Virus record (IMG/VR): IMGVR_UViG_3300005663_000116
Span: 1 to 38,608 of that record
Reading direction: 5' to 3' (one strand)
Source of the DNA: a virus
DNA: 38,608 bases
Of the stretch, positions 1-7,116 are shown in pieces. How positions within the stretch are numbered: the stretch's first letter is position 1; every line of letters starts with the position of its first letter. Below the pieces are notes generated by a model. That model searched no databases and was not told the origin of the DNA. It was given only the letters and a program-made list of their open reading frames with translations. Made by a program: the position numbers and the translations under genes.

Positions 1-794
1 ATGTTATCCTTTATCATCAGCAGCGTCTGTTTCCAGTTGTCGATCCTATCACCCATCGACGATGTGTTCGTCAGGTAATCTAATTTACAGCAAACGCAAA
101 AGACGCCCGCCGCCGCAACTTCGCGAGGCACTTTGAAAAAGTCTGTTATTTGGTAGTATTCGTCTGTAAACTTCTTCGGTAGTTTCGCCTGCATCTTTAC
201 GTCAGGTGATCCCGTAGCGTATTGTCCTGCGACTTTGAGTTTAATATTAGGATCAGACAAAGAGTCTTGCGTTTTACGTATTGCAATCGTTTGGCCGCAC
301 AACTCTTTACGCGCCTTGACTTCTTTGCGTAGCTCGTCGAGCGTATTCTCGGCCTCGCGACAAAAGAACCCAAAGTCGCACATCGTTTCGTTGCTCATGC
401 TTTGATCTGCGTGCCGATCGGCTTTGATAATCTTTGTGCTCTTCGACATAAATCCGTAGAGCAGATTGTACAGACTCGCAAGCTCTTCGTTGATCGCTAA
501 AAACTCTGATATTACGTCGTTTGTGTCACTCGTTGGCTTTTCTTGTTCGAGCTTCTTAGGTTCGAGCTTCTGCCACTCTTGCCATGTCATGTTTTTGCAA
601 ATGTCTTTTGCCATTTGTTTTGCAAGAACTTCAGGCATACCGGGTATTTGACCAACTTCAGGAATGCCCGTGAATATATTTTCTGACTTGCGGTTTTTGG
701 CAGGCATCGCAGCGGCGCATGACGGGCAACTTTTCGCCATCTCTTGCAATACAAAAACCTCTTTACATGCTTTGCATCTTTGTGCGTAGGTCAT
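1..794 (-). CDS. Hypothetical protein with N-terminal zinc finger (3' end beyond window)
   Basis: The reading frame is open from the ATG at 794 to the window edge (264 codons), so the C-terminus is missing. The N-terminus (MTYAQRCKACKEVF, then AKSCPSCAAAMP) has two CxxC pairs, CKAC and CPSC, that look like a small zinc ribbon. The middle is charged and helical (around residues 80-150), and a CVCC cluster lies near residue 240. The start is fixed by the exact RBS cassette AGGAGACGAACGATG, and the ATG overlaps the stop of the upstream gene (ATGA), so the two are translationally coupled. I do not recognise the family. A nucleic-acid- or protein-binding role is only an inference from the zinc finger. 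Confidence 0.75.
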   Translation of the reverse strand, partial: MTYAQRCKACKEVFVLQEMAKSCPSCAAAMPAKNRKSENIFTGIPEVGQIPGMPEVLAKQMAKDICKNMTWQEWQKLEPKKLEQEKPTSDTNDVISEFLAINEELASLYNLLYGFMSKSTKIIKADRHADQSMSNETMCDFGFFCREAENTLDELRKEVKARKELCGQTIAIRKTQDSLSDPNIKLKVAGQYATGSPDVKMQAKLPKKFTDEYYQITDFFKVPREVAAAGVFCVCCKLDYLTNTSSMGDRIDNWKQTLLMIKDN

Positions 795-1039
795 CGTTCG
801 TCTCCTGACTTTGATACTTTTGGTGCATGAAACATCCGCGTGTACTCATCTTTCATCTTGTCGTATTGATTCAACGGATGATCGTCGGACCATTCACCGA
901 TGTCCGCTTCTTCTATGCTTATGACGTCTGGAGAAATACAATCGCCTGCGTAGTTAGCATTCTCAATTGCGTCCTTCGTCTCTTCTTGACTAAGTTCCTC
1001 AAAGTTAATTATCAGAATTTCTACTTTGTATGCTTTCAT
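791..1039 (-). CDS. Small acidic hypothetical protein (82 aa)
   Basis: It begins MKAYKVEILIINFEELS at the ATG directly after a perfect AGGAGACGAACGATG cassette. The in-frame extension upstream of this ATG is only the cassette read as coding sequence and should be ignored. The N-terminal half has a beta strand followed by a helix (KVEILIINF..EELSQEETKDAIENA), a pattern common in small phage proteins. The C-terminus SGDER is encoded by the RBS of the next gene, and the stop overlaps that gene's ATG. Family not recognised. The pairing with the downstream zinc-finger gene suggests coordinated expression. Confidence 0.75.
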   Translation of the reverse strand: MKAYKVEILIINFEELSQEETKDAIENANYAGDCISPDVISIEEADIGEWSDDHPLNQYDKMKDEYTRMFHAPKVSKSGDER

Positions 1040-1065
1040 CGTTCGTCTCCTCAGACAATTACAAT

Positions 1066-1419
1066 TCAAAAATAAACGATAAACGTAGGCTTCTTCGCAA
1101 GACGGGCAAGTTTGATCGTGTGTTCTGTGCCCTTCGACTTTCCGTCCCAGAACGCAAGCACCATGTCACACGCATTGACGATCTCTTGATTTCTTATAAA
1201 CCCAGCCGCTTTGCCGTCCGACTCCCAGTCTGGTAGAAATTCGAAGTACTCGTATCCGCGTTCTTCTGCGAATCGTTTGGCCATTGTATCTGCGCCTTTT
1301 GCGCCGCCAGATATGATTGCAACGTCTGGCCCGTGCCCCGCTGTCAAATATATGTACGCCCATTTGTTGAGCAGACTATAGTCTGGAAACGTTCTTGATC
1401 CTACGATTGCTAGTTTCAT
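1066..1419 (-). CDS. SLOG-family (DUF2493/YspA-type) nucleotide-binding protein
   Basis: The 117-residue product starts MKLAIVGSRTFPDY and carries the glycine-rich segment ISGGAKGADTMAKRFA, then DW..DGKAAGFIRNQEIVNACDMVLAFWDGKSKGTEHTIKLA. This is the full signature of the Rossmann-like SLOG superfamily (DUF2493), whose members bind nucleotide-like ligands. The GSR motif, the GGAKGAD loop and the RN..IV segment are all present, so it looks intact. A GTG 21 bases upstream (1440) is an alternative start; the ATG is preferred for its GGGCG Shine-Dalgarno and because family members start at this strand. SLOG proteins occur in phages and in nucleotide-signal defence systems, so a role in sensing or sequestering a host nucleotide is possible but inferred. 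Confidence 0.85.
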   Translation of the reverse strand: MKLAIVGSRTFPDYSLLNKWAYIYLTAGHGPDVAIISGGAKGADTMAKRFAEERGYEYFEFLPDWESDGKAAGFIRNQEIVNACDMVLAFWDGKSKGTEHTIKLARLAKKPTFIVYF

Positions 1420-1627
1420 TTCTCGCCCTAATCCATTCACCGTCTTTGAAGTCTAATACGCCATGCTCGTATATCTGTGCTTCTTCTTTTGACGTGAGTT
1501 TTTGCCCGCAACAATCTGTGGTTAGTGTCCCTTCAAATCCGCCGCAAACAGTACACAGCCCCAAACCACCGGCACAAAATTGGCAATTTAATTCGCTACA
1601 AGCACATTCAAATAGTTTATGCTTCAT
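1376..1627 (-). CDS. Phage zinc-ribbon protein, CTVCGG-x-EG-x-L-x-TDC family
   Basis: The protein (83 aa from the chosen ATG) has an N-terminal Cys cluster (CACSELNCQFC) followed by LCTVCGGFEGTLTTDCCG, then TSKEEAQIYEHGVLDFKDGEW. This resembles a small zinc-binding family common in proteobacterial phages and prophages, whose members usually read CPG where this one has CCG. The function is not known. Three in-frame ATGs (1654, 1642, 1627) lie close together. The last follows CAGGAG closely, and 1642 is equally possible. The 5' end overlaps the end of the DUF4326 gene and the 3' end overlaps the SLOG gene, as in a tightly packed operon. Confidence 0.7.
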   Translation of the reverse strand: MKHKLFECACSELNCQFCAGGLGLCTVCGGFEGTLTTDCCGQKLTSKEEAQIYEHGVLDFKDGEWIRARNETSNRRIKNVSRL

Positions 1628-1937
1628 CGTCTCCTGTTTCATCGTCGTATCCATTCAAAAATTCAGCGTACACGTCGCCGTGACACGCGGCGGGCGAACA
1701 ACAACACCCGATTTTCTTGCCACGTAAATTTTCAACCACAGCACGAAAATTCGAGTCTGTAAGCATCATGTGTACAAAATACTTCTTAAACTTTTCAATA
1801 ACCTCATTGCGTGTCCCGTCGCGGCTAATCACAAATGGATTGCCTAAGATACTTGGCCGCATTATACAAACGTCGTACGGTTCACTGCGTACGTTGACTA
1901 CTGTCGTCTTGAGTTTCTTGTTCGTTTGATCTATCAT
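1617..1937 (-). CDS. DUF4326 domain protein
   Basis: The 106-residue protein matches DUF4326 over most of its length: VVNVRSEPYDVCIMRPSILGNPFVI near residues 13-37, RDGTRNEVIEKFKKYF, and the C-terminal GKKIGCCCSPAACHGDVYAEFL with the Cys and His residues expected in this family (usually CWC.P..CHGDVL). The domain is common in phages and has no established biochemical role. The ATG overlaps the stop of the preceding small gene (TTATGATAG), so translation is probably coupled. The acidic tail DDETGDDEA is encoded over the start region of the next gene. Confidence 0.85.
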   Translation of the reverse strand: MIDQTNKKLKTTVVNVRSEPYDVCIMRPSILGNPFVISRDGTRNEVIEKFKKYFVHMMLTDSNFRAVVENLRGKKIGCCCSPAACHGDVYAEFLNGYDDETGDDEA

Positions 1938-2068
1938 AATTCATTGCGTCCTTGATACAATCCCCCAATATATTTCAGACCTGCAACAATTGCTACTGCT
2001 TCGCTAGAAATAATTACGCCTTTAGTATCTTCTAACGTCCTTACTGGATTCCAATTTGATTCTTTCAT
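1934..2068 (-). CDS. Small hypothetical protein (44 aa)
   Basis: The frame reads MKESNWNPVRTLEDTKGV, then a hydrophobic stretch IISSEAVAIVAGLKYIGG, and ends at a TGA that overlaps the DUF4326 start by ATGA. Its first 47 bases overlap the 3' end of the J-domain gene in another frame. The Shine-Dalgarno is weak (ACGGGT). The frame is open further upstream, but no better start is seen and that part lies inside the J-domain gene. Composition and the tight ATGA junction favour a real small gene, possibly membrane-associated; the family is unknown. Confidence 0.5.
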   Translation of the reverse strand: MKESNWNPVRTLEDTKGVIISSEAVAIVAGLKYIGGLYQGRNEL

Positions 2069-2489
2069 TTTTGATACCCGTGAATTTAACCTTGCCATCT
2101 TTGTCAATAATATCGCGGTCGACGACGTTGTCTGGATTCGTGATAAAATCGACGAACAGCGAACGGCGCGGAATTTTCTTTTCTGCGCCATCCGTGTTTG
2201 TGTCTCCCTGCTTTGGCGCAACACGAACGGCGGGATGCTCGTAACTATCATACAACTTGTGCATCACTGGGTCACTCAAAACTTCATACGCCTCACTGAT
2301 GCGTTTGAATCGTGCAGCGGCTTCTTCCTGCGACTTTTTGCCTTTGACACCGTCACTGCTTATATTCTTGTCTGGATGAAACTGCTTGGCTAATACACGG
2401 TACGCAAACTTTATCTGTTGCTTGCTTGCAGTCTCTTCGACGCCCAACTCGTGGTAATAATCGAATTTACTTTTGTGACGTCGTCTCAC
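2022..2489 (-). CDS. J-domain (DnaJ-like) co-chaperone
   Basis: Residues 8-80 are a J domain: FDYYHELGVEETASKQQIKFAYRVLAKQFHPDKN with the HPD tripeptide that stimulates Hsp70 ATPase, then FKRISEAYEVLSDP..KLYD. The remaining ~75 residues lack the Gly/Phe region, zinc centre and substrate-binding domain of DnaJ, so this is a J-domain-only (type III) protein. It probably redirects the host Hsp70 (DnaK) to a phage-specific task such as virion assembly or replication-complex remodelling. The start is a GTG overlapping the previous stop (GTGA), with AAGGAACA upstream, so expression probably depends on coupling. Confidence 0.85.
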   Translation of the reverse strand: MRRRHKSKFDYYHELGVEETASKQQIKFAYRVLAKQFHPDKNISSDGVKGKKSQEEAAARFKRISEAYEVLSDPVMHKLYDSYEHPAVRVAPKQGDTNTDGAEKKIPRRSLFVDFITNPDNVVDRDIIDKDGKVKFTGIKNERIKLESSKDVRRY

Positions 2490-2743
2490 AGTACCATTGT
2501 TCCTTTATGCCCATCAGCCAATGCGTCAAAGTCTACTATTTCTTCAACAGTCGTTCTTCCGTTTGCTAAGTGACACGCAACGACGCGAGCTTCGAGTTCT
2601 GCAAAGTTGACTTGTACAAAATCGTGTACCGCAGTATTCCAATCATGCTCGTCATGCTTATCTGGGCAGAGCCTGGATAATATTTCTTTGGTCGTCGTTC
2701 GCCGCGTGTCGTGGTTTTCTATTGATCGTTCTTGTGTGTGCAT
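2486..2743 (-). CDS. Hypothetical protein (85 aa)
   Basis: It starts MHTQERSIENHDTRR at an ATG preceded by a variant cassette (AAGGATACGACGAACGATG) that keeps the CGAACG spacer. The C-terminal half reads DFVQVNFAELEARVVACHLANG, faintly like motif A of family A DNA polymerases, but without the surrounding polymerase motifs the resemblance cannot support a function. The gene ends over the GTG of the J-domain gene. The family is not recognised. Confidence 0.65.
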   Translation of the reverse strand: MHTQERSIENHDTRRTTTKEILSRLCPDKHDEHDWNTAVHDFVQVNFAELEARVVACHLANGRTTVEEIVDFDALADGHKGTMVL

Positions 2744-2798
2744 CGTTCGTCGTATCCTTGAATTAACTTTGTTTACTTACGTGGTATATACATACCAA

Positions 2799-2882
2799 TT
2801 ACAAATGTGCAAATCCCATCAACACTAAGATTGCAACTGTACTTTGTTCGATTGCTTGAATTATCTGTTCTACGTCAGTCAT
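2799..2882 (-). CDS. Micro-ORF, 27 aa, hydrophobic C-terminus
   Basis: A 28-codon frame (MTDVEQIIQAIEQSTVAI, then LVLMGFAHL) starts at an ATG that shares a base with the stop of the upstream zinc-ribbon gene (TAATG). The product would be a short amphipathic then hydrophobic helix. There is no independent Shine-Dalgarno; translation would rely on termination-reinitiation, as at several neighbouring junctions. The tight coupling and sensible composition support it, but chance cannot be excluded at this length. The 55 bases between it and the next gene hold a small palindrome (GGTAT-GTAT-ATACC). Confidence 0.35.
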   Translation of the reverse strand: MTDVEQIIQAIEQSTVAILVLMGFAHL

Positions 2883-3295
2883 TATCCGTGAATCCCATCA
2901 TAATGTACCGGCCAGTTGCGAGGCCCACGACGAGAGTCACCACGTTTGTGATCTGGTATTCGTGGTATTGCTGGTGGTGGGTCGAACGGATTGTCTTGTT
3001 CGTCATTCGTCGCAGGTGGCTTATCCAAACCATCAGCTCTTATATCTATTGGTTTATCGTTATCTAAGCCATCTGGGTACCGCAAGTCGAACGTCTTGTG
3101 GCATTCTCGACAATACACAAGCATAATCGACAATTCTCTGCCTAGAATCATCGACTCGCCGCAATACGGACAATTCGCACTGTGAAAAGTTCCGCCGCCC
3201 GTTGTTATAATCGTCGCTGTTTTTCTGTTACCATGCTCGCCCGGCTTTGGCATGTCTGTCATGTCTTTTGGTGTTCCGTATCCATCACTTACCAT
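2882..3295 (-). CDS. Zinc-ribbon protein with Pro-rich C-terminus (137 aa)
   Basis: The chosen ATG (MVSDGYGTPKDM) follows TCAGAGGGCGAACGATG, a variant of the shared cassette. The central region has a four-Cys ribbon, NCPYCGESM...VYCRECHKTFDLRYP, at about residues 42-70. The C-terminal third is Asp/Pro-rich and then basic (PFDPPPAIPRIPDHKRGDSRRG), which looks disordered. A nucleic-acid-binding role is plausible for the zinc ribbon but unproven. The stop TAA is joined to the following micro-ORF as TAATG. Confidence 0.7.
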   Translation of the reverse strand: MVSDGYGTPKDMTDMPKPGEHGNRKTATIITTGGGTFHSANCPYCGESMILGRELSIMLVYCRECHKTFDLRYPDGLDNDKPIDIRADGLDKPPATNDEQDNPFDPPPAIPRIPDHKRGDSRRGPRNWPVHYDGIHG

Positions 3296-3309
3296 CGTTC
3301 GCCCTCTGA

Positions 3310-3630
3310 CTATCTTAATTCCCAATACGTTCGAACTTGTGTTCTCTTAAGTCGTCGCCCTATTAATCTCTTCAACTTTTCTTTTTCAAGCTTATCTGAG
3401 TTGTGCAACTCTATCCAGTTGACAATTGTCTCTACTAATTCCCAAGTTATATAGCTGTCAATTAACCATCTCCATTGCGCATTGCTTACTGACACGCAAG
3501 TATATATTTCAACAGGAATTTGTTCGCTTTTTGCACTAAACTCTCCGAGTCCATAATTAGTGCTACCAATAATCCAATCTGTTATATTGCCCGGAGTATT
3601 ACAGAACGCTACAATTTCTTTGTGTGTCAT
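3310..3630 (-). CDS. Hypothetical protein (106 aa)
   Basis: The ATG overlaps the stop of the helicase gene (ATGA). The sequence is Trp-rich in the middle (QWRWLIDSYITWELVETIVNWIELH) and ends in a very basic helix (DKLEKEKLKRLIGRRLKRTQVR). No family is recognised. Coupling to the helicase suggests the two are made together, and the basic C-terminal helix would suit a nucleic-acid-binding accessory factor, which is only an inference. Confidence 0.65.
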   Translation of the reverse strand: MTHKEIVAFCNTPGNITDWIIGSTNYGLGEFSAKSEQIPVEIYTCVSVSNAQWRWLIDSYITWELVETIVNWIELHNSDKLEKEKLKRLIGRRLKRTQVRTYWELR

Positions 3631-5849
3631 GATCTGTACCCTTTAAGCACTGAGTTTAAGATGTCGCGTATATCCTGGATTGATTTCGCCATATTGTCTT
3701 TGCTCGACAACCTATCGCGAATCTCCGTGTCTAGCGTCAACGGAACAACTAATTCTGTATACCTAACGTTGGCGCGAGTCCCACGACGGTGACTCCTCTT
3801 CATTGATTGTAACCGTTCGACGATCGACCAGTTGCACGAGAAGTATATATTGTGATCCACGTACATCGACGAGGCGCCGGGATTCTCTTTGTCATAGCCC
3901 AGGAAGTTCAAGCCCTCGCCCGCACTCGCTGGGTTTACGACGAGAACACGACACGAATCATCTAAGTTAATTTTGTCTTCTACTTTCTCTGCATCTTTGA
4001 CACGGTACTGTGATTGTATCACTTTATGGTGCCCTGCATGATTTATACACTCAGCAGCAAGTCGCTCGCTAATCGCCCGCAGGTCTTCGATGAACGTCGC
4101 CCATATAATACACTTTGAATTGCAATCTTGCTCCCAGTCTTCTCGAATCATTTCAACGATTGCGTCAAGTTTGGGGTTCTTCTTGCCAATTTGATAAATC
4201 TGGCCGGGCGTCACTGATTCGTTTTCTAAATCCTCTTCGTCGTCCGTCTTAATAAACCCGCTTGTAATCTGAGCAAGACGAATCATCTTAGTCAATATAC
4301 ATTCGACTGTGATACTTTTGCCTGTAGCTTCTGCCGTTTCAAGCATGTCATCTATTTCTGCAACGAGTTTTTTTGCGATACGCTTATACACGTCTGCTTG
4401 CGGCCCCGTCATTGTGACTTCGTATATATTAAATACCTTCTCTGGCAATTGCAATCCAGTTTCCTCGCTTCGCATTAAAAATGCCAAACGAGCAAGCCGT
4501 TCCTGGACAAGTGGAATATTCTTAAACCCTTCTAACTTCCGTAGCCCGCTACCACCCGCGACTGCGTTTTTCCATTTGCCGTGAAACGACCTGTAGTTCG
4601 GGAACGTAGAAAATCCAGAAAGCCCATCGCCAAGCCATTGAAACGGTGCCCATAAATCAAATACAGTATTCGTGATCGGCGTGCCTGTCAATATCATTTT
4701 CTGCGGCGCGCGCAATTCGTCAATATCCATCAGAGCTTTGAAACGATTCGTACTCGGGTTTTTAATCCTGTGAGATTCATCTATCGCCACAAAGTCCCAC
4801 TGCATTCGTTTGAACGCATCCCACATCGTTAAGACCGAATCTATAGAAATCATGCATACGGACCACGCGCAATCTGCTTCATCTCGGATACTATCGACGA
4901 GCGTCCTAATCATTTTTAGCTTGCCACCACGTAAAATAGCAGTCTTTCCTGGTGACGTCGCGAAACGGTGAAACTCTCGTTTCCAATTCAGTCGTACTTG
5001 TTTCGGGCAAACAATTAAGGCGCGATACATCCCGCCGGTCCCATTATTCCTAGCACGTTTCCTTGCAGCTTCTAAACAAATACGTGCAATGGCAATTGCT
5101 GTTTTGCCCGTACCCTGTTCCATAAATAATGCAAACGCCGGGTTATTTAACGAAATCATTAGCGCTACTTTTTGGTAATCTGTTAGTTCCAGTTCTGGGT
5201 GCCCTTTGGGAAACGAGATAAAATCTTCCGGCATCTCGGGGACTTCGCCGGTCAACTTGAATTTCGCTGCGATTGTCGCTGCGTTGGTCTGCATATAAAA
5301 TCGTTTCAGCAAATAAGTGTATAAAAGCTGCGCTGCTTCTGACTTGAATATCAAATTGTTATGCGGCCATACGTGGTGTATAATTAGCGCAGTATAATCA
5401 GTGCCCGCAAGCTTCCATTTGCCGTATCCAAGCTGCTTTCGCTCAGGGACGCGCAAGAACCACGCTGACGATGCGTTCCAACTAGGGTAGTGATAATGAA
5501 CGTCATCTTTATAAAACGCGCCCTGCGGCGTCTGGACGTAATCTGGGTCAGTGGATTTCCCACTATCTCCGTTTGGTACACCAGACCCGCCAAATGTGCC
5601 GCCCGACGGCAAGATGTTCGTCGGGCAACGTTTGAGGCACACCGCTTGCACTTCAAAGTGCATCATATCGCCGCCGGTACTTTCGCCTGCGTGTTCCCCT
5701 GTCTTGATCATTCGGGCTTCATTCTCTGCGACGTCAATTTCTAAGAAGTCCGTTTCAAGAAGCTGCGCCGGAGCAAGTGCAGTCGCCGTTGCTTTTGACA
5801 ATGGTTCCAGTACAGGAAACGCCGGGATTTTAGTTTCTTGTTGTATCAT
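3627..5849 (-). CDS. SNF2-type superfamily 2 helicase/translocase
   Basis: The 740-residue protein has a Q-like segment LTDYQKVAL (about 222-230), Walker A EQGTGKTAIA (244-253), the DESH box (357-360) with the SNF2-typical HRIKNPST, motif III LTGTPITN (387-394), and C-terminal motifs V (NPASAGEGLNFLG) and VI (VERLQSMKRSHRRGT). These are the two RecA-like lobes of a SNF2 ATPase, which translocates on DNA; phage relatives remodel or repair replication intermediates or act against host DNA-bound factors. About 220 N-terminal residues precede the motor and are not recognised. The start ATG lies in CAAAAACGAACAATG, a cassette-like context in which the Shine-Dalgarno GGAG is replaced by A residues. 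Confidence 0.9.
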   Translation of the reverse strand: MIQQETKIPAFPVLEPLSKATATALAPAQLLETDFLEIDVAENEARMIKTGEHAGESTGGDMMHFEVQAVCLKRCPTNILPSGGTFGGSGVPNGDSGKSTDPDYVQTPQGAFYKDDVHYHYPSWNASSAWFLRVPERKQLGYGKWKLAGTDYTALIIHHVWPHNNLIFKSEAAQLLYTYLLKRFYMQTNAATIAAKFKLTGEVPEMPEDFISFPKGHPELELTDYQKVALMISLNNPAFALFMEQGTGKTAIAIARICLEAARKRARNNGTGGMYRALIVCPKQVRLNWKREFHRFATSPGKTAILRGGKLKMIRTLVDSIRDEADCAWSVCMISIDSVLTMWDAFKRMQWDFVAIDESHRIKNPSTNRFKALMDIDELRAPQKMILTGTPITNTVFDLWAPFQWLGDGLSGFSTFPNYRSFHGKWKNAVAGGSGLRKLEGFKNIPLVQERLARLAFLMRSEETGLQLPEKVFNIYEVTMTGPQADVYKRIAKKLVAEIDDMLETAEATGKSITVECILTKMIRLAQITSGFIKTDDEEDLENESVTPGQIYQIGKKNPKLDAIVEMIREDWEQDCNSKCIIWATFIEDLRAISERLAAECINHAGHHKVIQSQYRVKDAEKVEDKINLDDSCRVLVVNPASAGEGLNFLGYDKENPGASSMYVDHNIYFSCNWSIVERLQSMKRSHRRGTRANVRYTELVVPLTLDTEIRDRLSSKDNMAKSIQDIRDILNSVLKGYRS

Positions 5850-5884
5850 TGTTCGTTTTTGCGTGTGTCATGGTTGAATTCTGT

Positions 5885-6097
5885 TTATACACACCCGCCA
5901 CAATGAACGTGGTCCCCACAATTAGGGCATTTATCTGACCCGCAATAATCGCATACTTCGCACTCATCGTTGCATTCTTTACTAATAACATTGTCTTCAG
6001 TAATCATTATGCCACATGTACATTGAAGCGGAAGTCCGGGGCACGGTCCGCATGAGTATTCGCTACCTACTACTTTTATAATAGTCTCCTTTTTCAT
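5885..6097 (-). CDS. Cys-rich zinc-binding protein (70 aa)
   Basis: The product has about 15 cysteines in 70 residues, in CxxC-type pairs (SCGPCPG, CTCG, CNDEC, CEVCDYCG, KCPNCG, HCGGC), and probably binds two or three zinc ions. The ATG overlaps the stop of the phosphoesterase gene (ATGA). The C-terminal half resembles rubredoxin-like knuckles, but no named family fits well. Function unknown. Confidence 0.7.
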   Translation of the reverse strand: MKKETIIKVVGSEYSCGPCPGLPLQCTCGIMITEDNVISKECNDECEVCDYCGSDKCPNCGDHVHCGGCV

Positions 6098-6699
6098 GTT
6101 CTACGCAGCTCGTCGTGTGTGTGCTGCGTTTTATGTTTCATTATTTCAACCAGATCGACGAGCGACACAGGATAGTAATTATTTGCGTCTACGCCAACAT
6201 CATGTTGCAGGCCGATCGACTCAAGACGCCCGTGGCTGTGTTCATGTAATTGCCACGAACCGTAGTGACTTCGTTCCCACCGCCGCATCGCGTAATGACA
6301 TACGACGATGAATTGATCTCGCCAACCTGCTGCAAGCCCGCACGACCCAAATCGTAATGTGTCTTCGACTTTGAGCATCTTACGCCACATGTATTTGGCA
6401 GACGACGGGAGCCGTGCGTCATGTGACCCCTTGATGAAAATATGCGTGCCGTTTAGTCTGCGCACAATCTCTTCCGCACCGCAATACATGTTGCCGTTCT
6501 TCGCAAGCTTCTTGTACCAGCAAAAATCGCCTGCGTGAATTGTGACATCTTGCGGCGTGACACGCTCGTTGTGATTCGAGATTAGTTTTTCGTTCATCTC
6601 TGAAACGTTAGCCACGTTCATTTTCGCCGCCCGGTCGCTGTACTCAGGTGTCAAAATTTTCTCGTGGCCGAAATGTTCGTCTGCTACAAAAAAGTACAT
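6094..6699 (-). CDS. Calcineurin-like metallophosphoesterase
   Basis: From the chosen ATG (MYFFVADEHFGHEKIL) the 201-residue protein shows the metallophosphatase signatures in order: DEHFGH (D-x-H plus second His), HAGDFCW (GD), GSHDAR in place of the usual GNHD, VCHYAM and HEHSHG (the GHxH-type motif). Such enzymes use two metal ions to hydrolyse phosphomono- or diesters; phage members may act on nucleotides, cyclic nucleotides or nucleic-acid ends. The Asn to Ser change in GNHD is unusual because the Asn normally binds metal. The ATG overlaps the stop of the upstream small ORF (TAATG), which argues for this start over a longer frame beginning at 6729. Confidence 0.88.
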   Translation of the reverse strand: MYFFVADEHFGHEKILTPEYSDRAAKMNVANVSEMNEKLISNHNERVTPQDVTIHAGDFCWYKKLAKNGNMYCGAEEIVRRLNGTHIFIKGSHDARLPSSAKYMWRKMLKVEDTLRFGSCGLAAGWRDQFIVVCHYAMRRWERSHYGSWQLHEHSHGRLESIGLQHDVGVDANNYYPVSLVDLVEIMKHKTQHTHDELRRT

Positions 6700-6821
6700 T
6701 AGTAAGAACCTTCCCGGATAGCGTACCACAAGCGGCGTTGTGCAGCTCTCTTTCCATCCACGTCGCCTGGCGAACGGCTCGGATACAATTCTGCGTATGC
6801 CGCATTTCCTGTGAAGCTTAT
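6699..6821 (-). CDS. Small ORF (40 aa) with apparent ATA start behind a perfect RBS cassette
   Basis: Directly downstream of a perfect AGGAGACGAACG the expected ATG is ATA. The frame stays open for 40 codons (ISFTGNAAYAELYP, SRSPGDVDGKRAAQ, RRLWYAIREGSY) and its TAA shares a base with the phosphoesterase ATG (TAATG). Cassette position, an open frame of sensible composition and the coupled stop all indicate a gene that used this site. Either AUA is used as a weak start, or the start was lost by a G to A change, or the base is a sequencing error. The product is unrecognised; the Tyr/Arg-rich C-terminus may be a helix. Confidence 0.55.
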   Translation of the reverse strand: MSFTGNAAYAELYPSRSPGDVDGKRAAQRRLWYAIREGSY

Positions 6822-7102
6822 CGTTCGTCTCCTGATTTGTGTCGTTCTTTCAAATCTTCGGATAACAATATATCCAGCGGTGGGTGTTTCTTGACTATCT
6901 GTCCTTCGCGTTCTGCTATGAACAACGCTTCTCTTCTCAAAACGAAGCGCATGTTGGTCGTCAAGAATCCTTGACCAAGCTTAAGGTCTGGCCTTTCAAA
7001 TCCCGCATCTCTTGCTATTTGTAGGCATTGACCATGATATGCACCTGCTATAATATGGTCTCCGTGTCGCGTTGCTGCGCATTTGATTCTTTCTATTGGC
7101 AT
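6818..7102 (-). CDS. Uncharacterised phage protein, HGxC...QGFLT...RFV-R-EA...SEDL family
   Basis: The 94-residue protein contains RHGDHIIAGAYHGQCLQIA, then LGQGFLTTNMRFVLRREALFIAEREGQIV and LDILLSEDL. This order (small beta strand, HGxC, QGF-x-T, RFV-x-R-x-EA, GQI, SEDL) is typical of an uncharacterised family found in many phages and some bacteria, with no known function. The start MPIERIKC follows CCGGAGACGAGCAATG, a close variant of the shared cassette. Its last codons (SGDER) are the perfect cassette of the next ORF read as protein. Confidence 0.75.
   Translation of the reverse strand: MPIERIKCAATRHGDHIIAGAYHGQCLQIARDAGFERPDLKLGQGFLTTNMRFVLRREALFIAEREGQIVKKHPPLDILLSEDLKERHKSGDER
6819..6833 (-). 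promoter_or_regulatory. Shared RBS cassette with ATA in the start position
   Basis: The sequence is AGGAGACGAACGATA, identical to six other copies except for the last base. It also encodes the C-terminal SGDER of the upstream gene, whose TAA stop overlaps the ATA. It sets the start of the 40-codon ORF that leads into the phosphoesterase gene. Confidence 0.7.
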
Positions 7103-7116
7103 TGCTCGTCTCCGGG

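Noticed and set aside
2486-2743. Possible DNA polymerase A motif (NFAELEARVVA) in an 85-residue protein
   Set aside because: Only one weak motif, and no other polymerase motif before or after it.
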